In this document: piece by piece, positions 9,096 through 16,990 of the stretch | How the letters are laid out: every line of letters starts with the position of its first letter | How positions within the stretch are numbered: position 1 is the first letter of the stretch | NCBI RefSeq assembly: GCF_001748145.1 | Contig: NZ_BCQA01000001.1 | Coordinates: 5,730,501 to 5,794,500 of the forward strand | Direction: 5' to 3' | Length of the DNA stretch: 64,000 nt | Source: Bosea sp. BIWAKO-01 | GTDB lineage: Bacteria; Pseudomonadota; Alphaproteobacteria; Rhizobiales; Beijerinckiaceae | Translations under genes and position numbers: made by a program | The notes under the pieces: model-generated | What the model was told of the DNA's origin: nothing | The model's input: the letters and a program-made list of their open reading frames with translations, nothing else | The model's database searches: none

Positions 9096-9629
9096 CGCAA
9101 ACCTCACCCTGTCAGACCATCGATCGTGGCGCGGAGCTGCGGGCCATCGTCCCGGCAGGCATGTCCCGCTCGGGAGGATGGTCAGGCGCAACCACCTTCA
9201 AAGTCTCGGCTGGTTCCGCATAAGGTTTCGATGCGGATCGGCATGGGGCTCACGTAAGGGCGCCGCGTGTCCGGGAGCGCCCGGCCGGGCTCGCACCGAC
9301 AAGCCCAGACCCGACTGACATGCCCGGCGCAGAACCGCCCGGCGGGCCAAACGCCTCGACGCTCATCTCACGCGCGGCGTGGAGCAGCATGGCCGCTTCC
9401 TGATGACCAGACCGAAGCCATGAGCATCGCCGACACGATCGCCGTGATGAAGGCCGGTCAGCTGCAGCAGGGCAAGGCGATCGGCCTTGCCCCGAAGCGG
9501 GCCGGGCTGACCTGGTACGCGAAGAGCTGAGTCGACAGTCCGCCATCGCGTGCGGCTGGGCAAAAGCAGCCCATCCGCGGACGAAGACATGGGGGCACCC
9601 GCAAGCGGCCACCCGATGCCGGATTGACC
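9096..9629. other. 534-base gap with little coding content
   Basis: Between the DapA-like gene and the exported small protein, the only recognisable content is a 23-codon ABC-ATPase fragment (9402-9470). No intact frame with family similarity or a good ribosome site was found on either strand. Confidence 0.5.
9402..9470 (+). pseudogene. fragment of an ABC transporter ATPase (H-loop region)
   Basis: The frame here reads DDQTEAMSIADTIAVMKAG followed by QLQQ. This is the post-Walker-B segment of MalK/UgpC/PotA-type ATPases, normally THDQTEAMSIADRIAVM with a GxxxQ end. The switch histidine is replaced by Asp. Nothing upstream in this frame resembles the rest of an ATPase, and the frame ends at 9530 after unrelated residues. 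It is best read as a relic of a deleted sugar-type ABC transporter operon. Confidence 0.6.
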
Positions 9630-9983
9630 TCAGGTCTTGGTCAGCCCGAGAGCGATGGCGCAGGCTTTGGCGACATCGGAATCGGGCGACGTGCTGCCCG
9701 GCATTGTCGCCCATCCCCCCTTCGCGATGAAATCGCCCTGCTGCCAGGAGCCGACCTTCTTCAGCTCGACAAGCTGTTCGGTCGCGTTGGCCTGCTGCTG
9801 GAACCTGACCACGCAGATCGGCGAGAGGGCGGCGATTACCGCCGTGCTGGAACGCGCCGTGGCGTCGCGCTCCGCCCTGCCCTGCGTGACCCAGCCGCCC
9901 CAGCTGAAGCCGATAATTGCAAGCGCGACAGCTCCGCCGACGGCGCCCCAGGCGGCCGGTTTCAGTTCTGCTGGAATTTTCAT
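9630..9983 (-). CDS. membrane-anchored or exported small protein, unknown
   Basis: A 117-residue protein with a short basic start (MKIPAELKPAAWG), one N-terminal hydrophobic helix (AVGGAVALAIIGFSWGGWV) and a soluble remainder containing SWQQGDFIAKGGWATMPG. Similar small proteins with this layout occur widely in Rhizobiales without an assigned role. The helix could be an uncleaved anchor in the inner membrane. It is monocistronic and divergent from the cold-shock gene region. Confidence 0.6.
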   Translation of the reverse strand: MKIPAELKPAAWGAVGGAVALAIIGFSWGGWVTQGRAERDATARSSTAVIAALSPICVVRFQQQANATEQLVELKKVGSWQQGDFIAKGGWATMPGSTSPDSDVAKACAIALGLTKT

Positions 9984-10538
9984 GAGTTTTATCTTTCCTC
10001 ATCGGAAGAAAAATCGTCCGACGACCAACAGTATCACCTTTTTCGACCGCACAACTTCTTTTCGCCGCAGTGCCCTTCTCTGCTGTTTTTGAAATCTACA
10101 CTGAGATCTCGTCAACTTACGAGCCAGCCCGTGCTCTCCGTCAGCGAGCGCGGCGGTTCGAGCGGGCGCTCAGCCAACCTCAGATCATCCTGAGGCGGGC
10201 TCTCAGCCTTCCGGGCTGTCTCGGCAATTTCGGCATCATCGGCACCGATATTTTGCATCATGACGAACGGACATCGCTGAACAGGGTCCATTCCTTCTCA
10301 AGTATTTTAATTTCTTCGAAAAATTATTGAAGATCAGCACCCTGTGCTTTGATTTTATCCGCAATGAAACTTATTGTTTACTTTTTCGGCAATTCGTTTA
10401 TTGTCCGATTGTCGATCATTTGTTGGCAGTTTTCTACGCGTCTCTTTGCCCGACTGACGAACCCCCTTCGAAAATCGTGGTGAACCCATCGGGCATTCGC
10501 TCGGTGGCCAAGAAGTATTGCCAGAAGGAGAGTTCGTA
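9984..10538. other. 555-base intergenic region, AT-rich toward the cold-shock gene
   Basis: No convincing gene is present. From about 10240 to 10440 the base composition becomes clearly AT-rich compared with the surroundings, with long T and A runs such as TATTTTAATTTCTTCG. This is consistent with a promoter and a long 5' untranslated leader for the downstream cold-shock gene, as in cspA-type genes, but no specific RNA structure was established. Confidence 0.4.
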
Positions 10539-10748
10539 ATGAGCACCGGCACAGTAAAATGGTTCAATTCCACCAAAGGCTTCGGCTTCATTCAGCCGGA
10601 TGACGGCAGCCAGGACGTCTTCGTCCATATCTCCGCCATCGAACGCGCTGGTATGCGCGAGATCGTCGAAGGCCAGAAGCTCGGCTATAAAGCGGTCCGC
10701 GACACCAAATCCGGCAAGATGGCCGCCGAGCAGCTGCAAGCCGCGTAA
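10539..10748 (+). CDS. cold-shock protein (CspA family)
   Basis: A 69-residue single cold-shock domain. RNP1 is KGFGFIQ and RNP2 is VFVHISAI, the two aromatic motifs that bind single-stranded RNA and DNA. The ATG at 10539 follows AAGGAG and matches the family start [10 protein letters not shown]; an upstream in-frame start at 10518 would add seven residues without a good ribosome site. It acts as an RNA chaperone and is followed by a strong intrinsic terminator. Confidence 0.95.
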   Translation: MSTGTVKWFNSTKGFGFIQPDDGSQDVFVHISAIERAGMREIVEGQKLGYKAVRDTKSGKMAAEQLQAA

Positions 10749-10810
10749 TCGATATTCAGCCTCGCCGATAGCCACGGATGTACTGGTGTCGGTCATGAGG
10801 TTGGAAGGAA

Positions 10811-10837
10811 GGGCCAGGTTCAACGCCTGGCCTTTTT
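10811..10837 (+). terminator. intrinsic terminator of the cold-shock gene
   Basis: GGCCAGG (10812-10818) and CCTGGCC (10826-10832) form a perfect seven-base stem with a seven-base loop, followed at once by five T residues (10833-10837). It lies 60 bases after the cold-shock stop codon. This is a textbook Rho-independent terminator. Confidence 0.88.
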
Positions 10838-10883
10838 CATATCCGCTGGCCCGTATTGGCTCAGCGCCCATCAGGAGAAGCCG

Positions 10884-11096
10884 CTGTCCGAGAAAACCAG
10901 AGCCCGCGTTCAGGCAGACGCCGCATCCCTCAGGACGCTAACCGGATCCCTGTCGCGCAACCGGATCAGCGCGGAGACTGAAGCGGTCATTCGAGCACGC
11001 GAAGCCAACTCCGCCAGACTCAGGGATCAACGGCTGAACAAGGAGGCGCTCGACCGCGCCGCTGCGGCGGCAGCTCCCGGTACGCCGCTCCCATGA
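10884..11096 (+). CDS. small charged protein with possible CTG start, coupled to the GH13 gene
   Basis: An open frame of 70 codons from CTG at 10884 (LSEKTRARVQADAASL) is very rich in Arg, Ala and Glu, predicted largely helical, and ends PGTPLP. Its TGA (11094-11096) overlaps the ATG of the glucosidase gene (ATGA), the usual sign of translational coupling. AGGAG at 10872-10876 is seven bases before the CTG, and there is no in-frame ATG, GTG or TTG. Either CTG is used or this is a decayed gene. No family is recognised. Confidence 0.4.
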   Translation: MSEKTRARVQADAASLRTLTGSLSRNRISAETEAVIRAREANSARLRDQRLNKEALDRAAAAAAPGTPLP

Positions 11097-12691
11097 CCGC
11101 GCCCTGGTGGCAGAGCGCCGTGATCTACCAGATCTATCCCCGCTCCTTTCAGGATGGGAATGGCGATGGCATGGGCGATCTCGGGGGTATCGGGCAACGG
11201 CTCGATTATCTCGCCGGCCTCGGGATCGACGCGATCTGGATCTCCCCGATCTACCCCTCGCCGATGGTCGATTTCGGCTATGACGTTTCCGACTACTGCG
11301 ACATCGATCCGCGTTTCGGCACACTCGCCGATTTCGACGCTCTGCTCGCCCAGGCCCATGCGCGCGGCATCAAGGTCCTGCTCGATTTCGTCCCGAACCA
11401 CAGCTCCGACCGACATCCCTGGTTCGTCGAGAGCCGCGCCTCGCGCAAAAATCCGAAACGCGACTGGTATCTCTGGCGCGATGCCGCCGCCGATGGCGGC
11501 CCGCCGAATAACTGGGTGAGCGATTTCGGCGGTTCGGCCTGGGAATGGGACGAGGCCACCGGCCAATATTACTACCACGCCTTCCTGACGCAGCAGCCGG
11601 ACCTCAACTGGCGCAATCCTGCCGTCCAGGCTGCGATGTTTGACGTGATGCGCTTCTGGTTCGACCGGGGCGTGGACGGTTTCCGCATCGACGTGCTCTG
11701 GCACCTGATCAAGGCAGAGAGCTTCCCGGACAATCCGCCGAACGCGGCCTATCACCCCGCGCTCGGCGAGATGCACCGCGTGCTTCAGCTCCATTCGACC
11801 GACCAGCCCGAAGTCCATGCGATCGCCGCCGAGATGCGCGCGATTGCCGACAGTTACGGCGCGACCGGGCGCGGTGATCGCCTGCTGATCGGCGAGATCT
11901 ATCTGCCGGTCGATCGCCTGATGCACTATTACGGCCGCGAAAGGCCGGAAATGCATCTGCCCTTCAATTTCCAACTGATCGATGCCGTCTGGGAGGCGCG
12001 TGCGCTGGCCGCGCTCATCTCGACCTACGAGGCGGCACTTCCGCCGGGCGGCTGGCCGAACTGGGTGCTCGGCAACCATGACCGGCCCCGCGTCGCCACC
12101 CGGCTTGGACAGGCTCAAGCCCGCGTCGCGGCCATGCTGCTTCTGACGCTGCGGGGCACTGCAATCCTCTATTACGGCGACGAACTCGGCCTGAGCGATG
12201 TCCCGATCCCGCTCGAACAGGAGCGCGACCCGCGCGGCTTGCGTGAACCCGGGCTCCGCCTGGGCCGCGATCCGGTGCGTACGCCGATGCCGTGGGATGG
12301 AAGCGTCCATGCCGGCTTCAGCACGGCCCAGCCCTGGCTGCCACTCAATGCGGACTGGCCGACGCGAAATGTCGCGCGGATGATGCAGGAGCCTGCCTCG
12401 ATCCTGCGGCTCTATCACCGGCTTTTGGCCATCAGGCGTGCCCATCCGGCCTTGGCGATCGGGGATTTCGCGCTGCTGGAAGCTGACGGCGATGTCCTGG
12501 CCTATGAGCGGCGCGAAGGGGCGCAGCGACTGATCATCGCGCTCAATCTCGGCGGACACCCGCAACGCCTGGCGTTACCCAGGGACACAACCGATTGCCG
12601 TTTGCTGCTTTCGACGCTCGCCGCGGCGCCCCTCATCGAGAGCGATGGGCTGCTGCTCCGGCCAGACGAGGGCGTCATCCTTGCCGCCTGA
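11093..12691 (+). CDS. GH13 alpha-glucosidase family protein
   Basis: The 532-residue enzyme is a GH13 alpha-amylase-superfamily hydrolase. It opens with WWQSAVIYQIYPRSF and the DGNGDGMGDLGGI calcium-type loop of oligo-1,6-glucosidases and alpha-glucosidases. The catalytic triad is Asp200 (GFRIDVLW), Glu268 (LIGEIYLP) and Asp330 (LGNHDRPR). There is no signal peptide, so it acts in the cytoplasm on small alpha-glucosides such as maltose, sucrose or isomaltose; the linkage cannot be read from the sequence. A GT4 glycosyltransferase follows 22 bases later, probably in the same transcript. Confidence 0.92.
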   Translation: MTAPWWQSAVIYQIYPRSFQDGNGDGMGDLGGIGQRLDYLAGLGIDAIWISPIYPSPMVDFGYDVSDYCDIDPRFGTLADFDALLAQAHARGIKVLLDFVPNHSSDRHPWFVESRASRKNPKRDWYLWRDAAADGGPPNNWVSDFGGSAWEWDEATGQYYYHAFLTQQPDLNWRNPAVQAAMFDVMRFWFDRGVDGFRIDVLWHLIKAESFPDNPPNAAYHPALGEMHRVLQLHSTDQPEVHAIAAEMRAIADSYGATGRGDRLLIGEIYLPVDRLMHYYGRERPEMHLPFNFQLIDAVWEARALAALISTYEAALPPGGWPNWVLGNHDRPRVATRLGQAQARVAAMLLLTLRGTAILYYGDELGLSDVPIPLEQERDPRGLREPGLRLGRDPVRTPMPWDGSVHAGFSTAQPWLPLNADWPTRNVARMMQEPASILRLYHRLLAIRRAHPALAIGDFALLEADGDVLAYERREGAQRLIIALNLGGHPQRLALPRDTTDCRLLLSTLAAAPLIESDGLLLRPDEGVILAA

Positions 12692-12713
12692 TCCAGAAGG
12701 AAAGGACGATCGC

Positions 12714-13724
12714 TTGCGTATCGCCATGCTGGCGCCGATCTCCTGGCGGACGCCGCCCCGCCATTATGGTCCATGGGAACTGGTCACCAGCCTCCTGACC
12801 GAGGCCCTGCTGGAGCGCGGCGTCGATGTCACGCTCTTCGCCACCAGGGACAGCCAGACCTCGGGCACGCTGGCGGGTCCTTGCCCGGCGCCCTATTCCG
12901 AGGACCCTGCCATCGACGCCAAGGTCTGGGAGATGCTCCACGTCGCCCATGTCTTCGAGCGCGCAGGCGAGTTCGACCTGATTCACAATCAGGCGGATTT
13001 CGTGCCGCTCGCGTTCTCCAGGCTGGTCGAGACGCCGGTCGTGACGACGATCCACGGCTTCTCGTCGGACCGCATCCTGCCGGTCTTCAAGGCCTATGAA
13101 GATCGCGTCCATTATGTCGCGATCAGCGCGGCCGATCGGCATCCGGACCTGCGCTATGCGGCGGTGATCCATCACGGTATCCGGCTCGAGGATTTTCCCT
13201 TCGACCCCGATGGCAGCCAGGACCTGCTCTTCTTCGGCCGCATCCACAGGGACAAGGGCGCGGCCGAGGCGATCGCGACGGCACGCCGGGCGGGTCGGCG
13301 GCTGGTCATGGCGGGCATCGTCCAGGATGAGGGCTACCATGCGGCGCAGGTCGTTCCGGCACTCGACGATCGGTCGGTCACCTATCTCGGTCCGGTTGGC
13401 GGGGCGCTGCGCATGAAGACCCTTGGCTCGGCGCGCGCACTGCTTCACCTCATCAACTTCGAGGAGCCCTTTGGGTTATCAGTCGTCGAGGCGCTTGCCT
13501 GCGGCACGCCGGTCATCGCCTTCAACCGCGGCTCGATGCCGGAGCTGATCGAGCACGGCGTCACGGGCTTCCTGGTCGACAGCGTCGATGAAGCCGTCAC
13601 GGCTGTCGACCGCATCGGCGAGATCGATCGCGCAGCCTGCCGGGCGTCCATCGCGGAACGTTTTACGGTGGAGCGCATGGCCGATCGATACTTGAATCTG
13701 TACCGATCCATCCTCGGTCGCTAG
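12714..13724 (+). CDS. GT4-family glycosyltransferase
   Basis: This 336-residue GT-B enzyme starts LRIAMLAPISWRTPPRHYG, the N-terminal strand and substrate loop of GT4 transferases. The C-terminal nucleotide-sugar site EPFGLSVVEALACGTPVIA carries the EX7E motif, and the start of that domain is LLFFGRIHRDKG. TTG at 12714 lies eight bases after an AAGGA site and is preferred; an ATG at 12726 would cut into the first strand. Donor and acceptor are unknown. Pairing with a GH13 enzyme suggests handling of a small glucoside or stress sugar. Confidence 0.85.
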   Translation: MRIAMLAPISWRTPPRHYGPWELVTSLLTEALLERGVDVTLFATRDSQTSGTLAGPCPAPYSEDPAIDAKVWEMLHVAHVFERAGEFDLIHNQADFVPLAFSRLVETPVVTTIHGFSSDRILPVFKAYEDRVHYVAISAADRHPDLRYAAVIHHGIRLEDFPFDPDGSQDLLFFGRIHRDKGAAEAIATARRAGRRLVMAGIVQDEGYHAAQVVPALDDRSVTYLGPVGGALRMKTLGSARALLHLINFEEPFGLSVVEALACGTPVIAFNRGSMPELIEHGVTGFLVDSVDEAVTAVDRIGEIDRAACRASIAERFTVERMADRYLNLYRSILGR

Positions 13725-13755
13725 CGCAGGATGGGGCGGCGCCCGACAGGGCGAC

Positions 13756-13774
13756 CGCGGTCGACGAGACCGCG
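13756..13774. terminator. hairpin after the glycosyltransferase gene
   Basis: CGCGGTC (13756-13762) pairs with GACCGCG (13768-13774) over a five-base loop, 31 bases after the stop codon and before the convergent CGNR gene. There is no T-run. Confidence 0.3.
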
Positions 13775-13942
13775 AATGGCAGCGCGCCTTCGCCTTTGAA
13801 TGGCGCGCCGAAGGGTCAGACCACTGCCGCGCTTTGGCCCGAGCGCCAGCCTTAGTCCAACGATCCTGTCGGAATTCCAGGCCCGATGGCTTGAACGACG
13901 CGCCGGAAGGATCGGACTGACAAGCCCATCGTCCGTCGAGCC

Positions 13943-14581
13943 TCACCCGCGCGCCTTGCGGCGCGCGTAGTGGGCGCGCGCCTTCGCGCGGTTGCCGCAG
14001 CCCTCCATTGAGCACCATTGGCGTGACTGGTTGCGCGTTTCGTCCAGGAAGACCCAGCCGCAGCTCGGATCGGCGCAGCGGCGCAGGTGATATCGCCTGC
14101 GCGACGCCACCAGTTCCAGCACCGAGACCGCGACCGGCAGCAGCGGCAGCCGCAGATCCGGCGGGGATCCGCTGGGGTGCCAGTGATGGATGCGGGCTGC
14201 ACCAGTGTCGACGAGCTGCCCCACGCGTTCGATGTCGCGCAGCAACGCCTCGGCCTCGACAAGCCGCGCCAGGCCCGCATGCGCCGGATCGAGGGCTTGT
14301 TCGATCTCTCCCCGCAATCGCAGCGCCAAACCATGGACCTGCTCTGCTGCCCGGACTTTCGCCTCGGCCTCATCCAGAAGCAGCGCGGCGGAGCGCGTGT
14401 CGATGAGCTCCAAGCCGGTAGCCCAATGCACCAGTTCGGCATAGTCGTGCAGCCGCTCTGCGCTTCGCGCCGGGTCGCCCCGCCAGGCCGTCGTGTTGAT
14501 GAAGTCGAGACAAAGCGCTCCCCCCAACGCTAGCGGGGGATGGGTCGCATAGGAGCGCGGGTCGGTGGCCGGCTGGATCAA
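13943..14581 (-). CDS. ABATE / CGNR zinc-finger transcriptional regulator
   Basis: The 212-residue protein has an N-terminal ABATE stress-sensor-like domain (LDFINTTAWRGDP near residue 25) and a C-terminal CGNR zinc finger with ligands in CADPSCGWVF and WCSMEGCGNRAKARAHYAR. Members are predicted DNA-binding repressors. The start is TTG at 14581, with AAGGGAAG about seven bases upstream; no suitable ATG exists. It diverges from azlCD across an 88-base gap holding a perfect inverted repeat, so autoregulation and control of azlCD are likely. Confidence 0.85.
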   Translation of the reverse strand: MIQPATDPRSYATHPPLALGGALCLDFINTTAWRGDPARSAERLHDYAELVHWATGLELIDTRSAALLLDEAEAKVRAAEQVHGLALRLRGEIEQALDPAHAGLARLVEAEALLRDIERVGQLVDTGAARIHHWHPSGSPPDLRLPLLPVAVSVLELVASRRRYHLRRCADPSCGWVFLDETRNQSRQWCSMEGCGNRAKARAHYARRKARG

Positions 14582-14609
14582 ACCAGACTTCCCTTCTTGC
14601 CGGACGTAC

Positions 14610-14637
14610 TTGACAGCTGCGATGGCTGCTCGACAAT
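14610..14637 (+). promoter_or_regulatory. sigma70-type promoter candidate for azlC
   Basis: TTGACA (14610-14615) is followed by a 16-base spacer and GACAAT (14632-14637), matching four of six -10 positions. The azlC ATG is 33 bases further on, and the inverted repeat at 14639-14658 would cover the transcription start. Confidence 0.5.
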
Positions 14638-14638
14638 A

Positions 14639-14658
14639 CTAACCTTCTAAAAGGTTAG
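14639..14658. promoter_or_regulatory. operator-like inverted repeat between CGNR regulator and azlC
   Basis: CTAACCTT (14639-14646) and AAGGTTAG (14651-14658) form a perfect eight-base inverted repeat with a four-base spacer, immediately after the candidate -10 element and 11 bases before the azlC start. It is the natural binding site for the divergently encoded CGNR regulator. Confidence 0.6.
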
Positions 14659-14669
14659 AAAGGGTTGAC

Positions 14670-15392
14670 ATGGCATCGGGTGCGCGACCGCCTTTCACCC
14701 TCGTCGGCTTCAAGCACGGCTTCGTCCGCGCCCAGGCCTTGGCTCCCGGCGTGCTCCTCTATGGCGTCGTGTTCGGCATCCTGGCGACGGAGGCACGGCT
14801 TTCCGCGCTCGAATCCGTCCTGACCAGCATCTTCATCTATTCCGGTTCGGCTCAGATGGCGGCTCTTCAGGTCTGGCGGGACGGGGCGCAGCTGCTGCCA
14901 TTATTCGCCGCTATCGTGTTGATGAACGCGCGCTACGTGCTCTATGGCGCGGCGCTGCGCCCCTGGCTCGCGGGAACGCCGCCGCTCGCGAGCTACGGAA
15001 CCCTGTTCTTCCTCGGAGATGGCAACTGGGCGCTGGCGATGGCCGAGCGCGAACGCGGTCAGGACGATGCGGCCTTCGTGCTGGGTTCGGGGATCGCGAT
15101 GTTCGCGCCCTGGATTTTCGGCACCTTGATCGGCCGCCTCAGCGGCGGCCTGATCGGCGACCCGGCGCGCTACGGCCTGGACTTCATGCTGATCGCCTTC
15201 TCGGCAGCGCTCCTCATCGGGATGTGGAAGGGCAAGGCCGATCTCGGACCGGTGCTCGCTGCCGGCCTTGCGGCTGCGATGCTCGCTCCCTTCGTCTCCA
15301 GCGGCTGGATCATTGTCGCCGGCGGACTTGCCGCAGCCGCAGCCGGCGCCCTGCTCTTCCGCAATCCAGCCCCGAGCGAGGCCCTGCCGTGA
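14670..15392 (+). CDS. azlC: AzlC family branched-chain amino acid exporter subunit
   Basis: The 240-residue polytopic membrane protein has the AzlC features GVLLYGVVFGILA, an early SGSAQMAAL motif, the MNARYVLYGAALRPWL segment and FLGDGNWALAM. AzlC and AzlD together export branched-chain amino acids or toxic analogues. The gene overlaps azlD by GTGA and is divergent from a CGNR regulator. Confidence 0.9.
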   Translation: MASGARPPFTLVGFKHGFVRAQALAPGVLLYGVVFGILATEARLSALESVLTSIFIYSGSAQMAALQVWRDGAQLLPLFAAIVLMNARYVLYGAALRPWLAGTPPLASYGTLFFLGDGNWALAMAERERGQDDAAFVLGSGIAMFAPWIFGTLIGRLSGGLIGDPARYGLDFMLIAFSAALLIGMWKGKADLGPVLAAGLAAAMLAPFVSSGWIIVAGGLAAAAAGALLFRNPAPSEALP

Positions 15393-15694
15393 GCCTCGAC
15401 CAGCGCTTCGCGATCGCGCTCGTGGTGATGGCGGCGGCCTCCTATCTCTGCCGCGCCGGCGGGTTCTTTTTCATGCGCTTCGTTGCTTTGACGCCCAGGC
15501 GCGAAGCGGCGCTGCGCGCCCTCCCCATTGGCGTCATGACGGGCATCATGGCGCCGGCCGTACTCCAGGGACGCGTCCCGGAATGCGCAGGTCTCGCCGT
15601 GACCATCCTGGTCATGAAAGCGAGCGGCAGCGACCTTGCGGCAGCGCTCGCCGGGGTCGCCGTCGTCGCGCTCCTGAGGCAAAGCCTCCAGTAG
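15389..15694 (+). CDS. azlD: AzlD family protein, partner of AzlC
   Basis: A 101-residue membrane protein with three or four helices and the AzlD motif SYLCRAGGFFFMR followed by LRALPIGVMTGIMAP. The start is GTG at 15389, overlapping the azlC stop as GTGA, which implies coupled translation. The frame is open further upstream inside azlC, but the family begins here. Confidence 0.88.
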   Translation: MSLDQRFAIALVVMAAASYLCRAGGFFFMRFVALTPRREAALRALPIGVMTGIMAPAVLQGRVPECAGLAVTILVMKASGSDLAAALAGVAVVALLRQSLQ

Positions 15695-15908
15695 AAGTTG
15701 CGTCCATACCGGTGCAGCCTCGCCTTTCCCAGGTTGCGCCGCGTCGGGTACAATCGTCGATCTGAGCAAAAGCCTGTTCCCGACACGGGAGGTCGCTGCC
15801 CATGGTCATGTCGCCGTCACCGTCCCCGGCAGGCCCGAGCCAGCCGCCGTTCGTCCCGACGCATTGCCACTGTCCGCCTTGCCGCCCAGAACCGGAAGGG
15901 ACCGATCG

Positions 15909-16916
15909 ATGGAACGCAGAGATCTGCTGAAGGCGATCGCGCTCGCCTCCTCCGCCGGCGCGGCCAGCGGACTCTCACTGGCTGCGGAAGCCCAGGCCCA
16001 GACGGCCAAGCGCGGCATCGGCACCCGGGACATCACGCCGCTCAGCCCGGATTATTTCATCCCGGAGCGCTTCAAGGGCAAGACGCTCATCGTCACCGGC
16101 TGCGCCCGCGGCATGGGCGCACTCGCAGCGCTTCGCGCCGCCCGCGAAGGCGCCAATGTCGTCGGCGCCGACTGGCTGCAGGAACTGGGCTCCGAACATA
16201 TGAATGCCATCGCAAAGGCCGGCGGAAAGGCGGAATTCGTCTTCGGCGATATCTCCGACACCGAGACCTGCGAGGAGATGGTGAAGGTCGCGGTCGCTCG
16301 CTTCGGCCAGCTCGATTACGCCATCAACAATGCCGGCGTCATGGACGGCGTCTATTCCGGCGCTCCGATCGAATACGAGCGGCAAAAACACCTGCTCTTC
16401 GCGCCGATCCATGAGGCCACGGACGCCTACTGGGACAATGTCATGCGTACCAACGCGACCGGCGTGTTCAAGTCCATGCGCGCCGAACTCAAGCAAATGG
16501 TGAAGCAGAATCTCGGCGGCGCCATCGTCAATGTCGGCTCTGTCACCGGCTTGACCGGGTTTGGCGGAACGCCGGCCTATGTCGCGAGCAAACATGCGGT
16601 GACCGGCCTCACCCGCTCGGCCGCGATCGACTATGCCGCCTATGGCATTCGCATCAACTCGGTGAACATGGCGCAGACTGCAACTCCGATGGTCGAGCGC
16701 GCACTGGAGCTCGTGAGCAGGAAGGTGCAGGACACCGGTGGCGGCCCGAGCATGGGCATGTTGAAGACCGACAGCCTGCTGCAGGCGGCCGATTCCCATA
16801 AGCGCGACGCGACGCCGGCGGAACAGGTCGCCATCATGCTCTTCCTGCTCTCGAATGAGGCTTCCAACCTGACCGGCGGCACCTACGCCACGGATGGCGG
16901 CTGGACGGCCTACTGA
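15909..16916 (+). CDS. Tat-exported short-chain dehydrogenase/reductase
   Basis: The 335-residue protein starts MERRDLLKAIALASSAGAA, a twin-arginine-like signal (RRDLLK) with cleavage expected after AEAQAQ. The rest is a classical SDR with cofactor loop TGCARGMG, NNAG motif and catalytic YVASK in the GGTPAYVASKHAV stretch, so it should be active. An SDR bearing a Tat signal is unusual because NAD(P)H is cytoplasmic, and the signal may be non-functional. It is monocistronic, with an ATG at 15909 that begins the signal. Confidence 0.82.
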   Translation: MERRDLLKAIALASSAGAASGLSLAAEAQAQTAKRGIGTRDITPLSPDYFIPERFKGKTLIVTGCARGMGALAALRAAREGANVVGADWLQELGSEHMNAIAKAGGKAEFVFGDISDTETCEEMVKVAVARFGQLDYAINNAGVMDGVYSGAPIEYERQKHLLFAPIHEATDAYWDNVMRTNATGVFKSMRAELKQMVKQNLGGAIVNVGSVTGLTGFGGTPAYVASKHAVTGLTRSAAIDYAAYGIRINSVNMAQTATPMVERALELVSRKVQDTGGGPSMGMLKTDSLLQAADSHKRDATPAEQVAIMLFLLSNEASNLTGGTYATDGGWTAY

Positions 16917-16939
16917 GAGGGGCAGGGGGAATTGGCCGG

Positions 16940-16962
16940 TCCTTCCGCGATCCACGGAAGGA
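16940..16962. terminator. bidirectional hairpin between convergent genes
   Basis: TCCTTCCG (16940-16947) and CGGAAGGA (16955-16962) form a perfect eight-base stem with a seven-base loop. It lies between the SDR stop and the stop of the convergent substrate-binding protein gene. There is no T-run on either side. Confidence 0.5.
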
Positions 16963-16990
16963 GATCAGCCGGGGACGGGCATGGCGCCCG

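Noticed and set aside
10327..10539. 70-codon frame just before the cold-shock gene
   Set aside because: It lies in the AT-rich leader, has Cys/Phe-rich composition, no ribosome site and its end touches the cold-shock start; leader RNA is more likely.
11027..12565. Long minus-strand frame opposite the GH13 gene
   Set aside because: It mirrors a clearly conserved enzyme and has no ribosome site or known domain.
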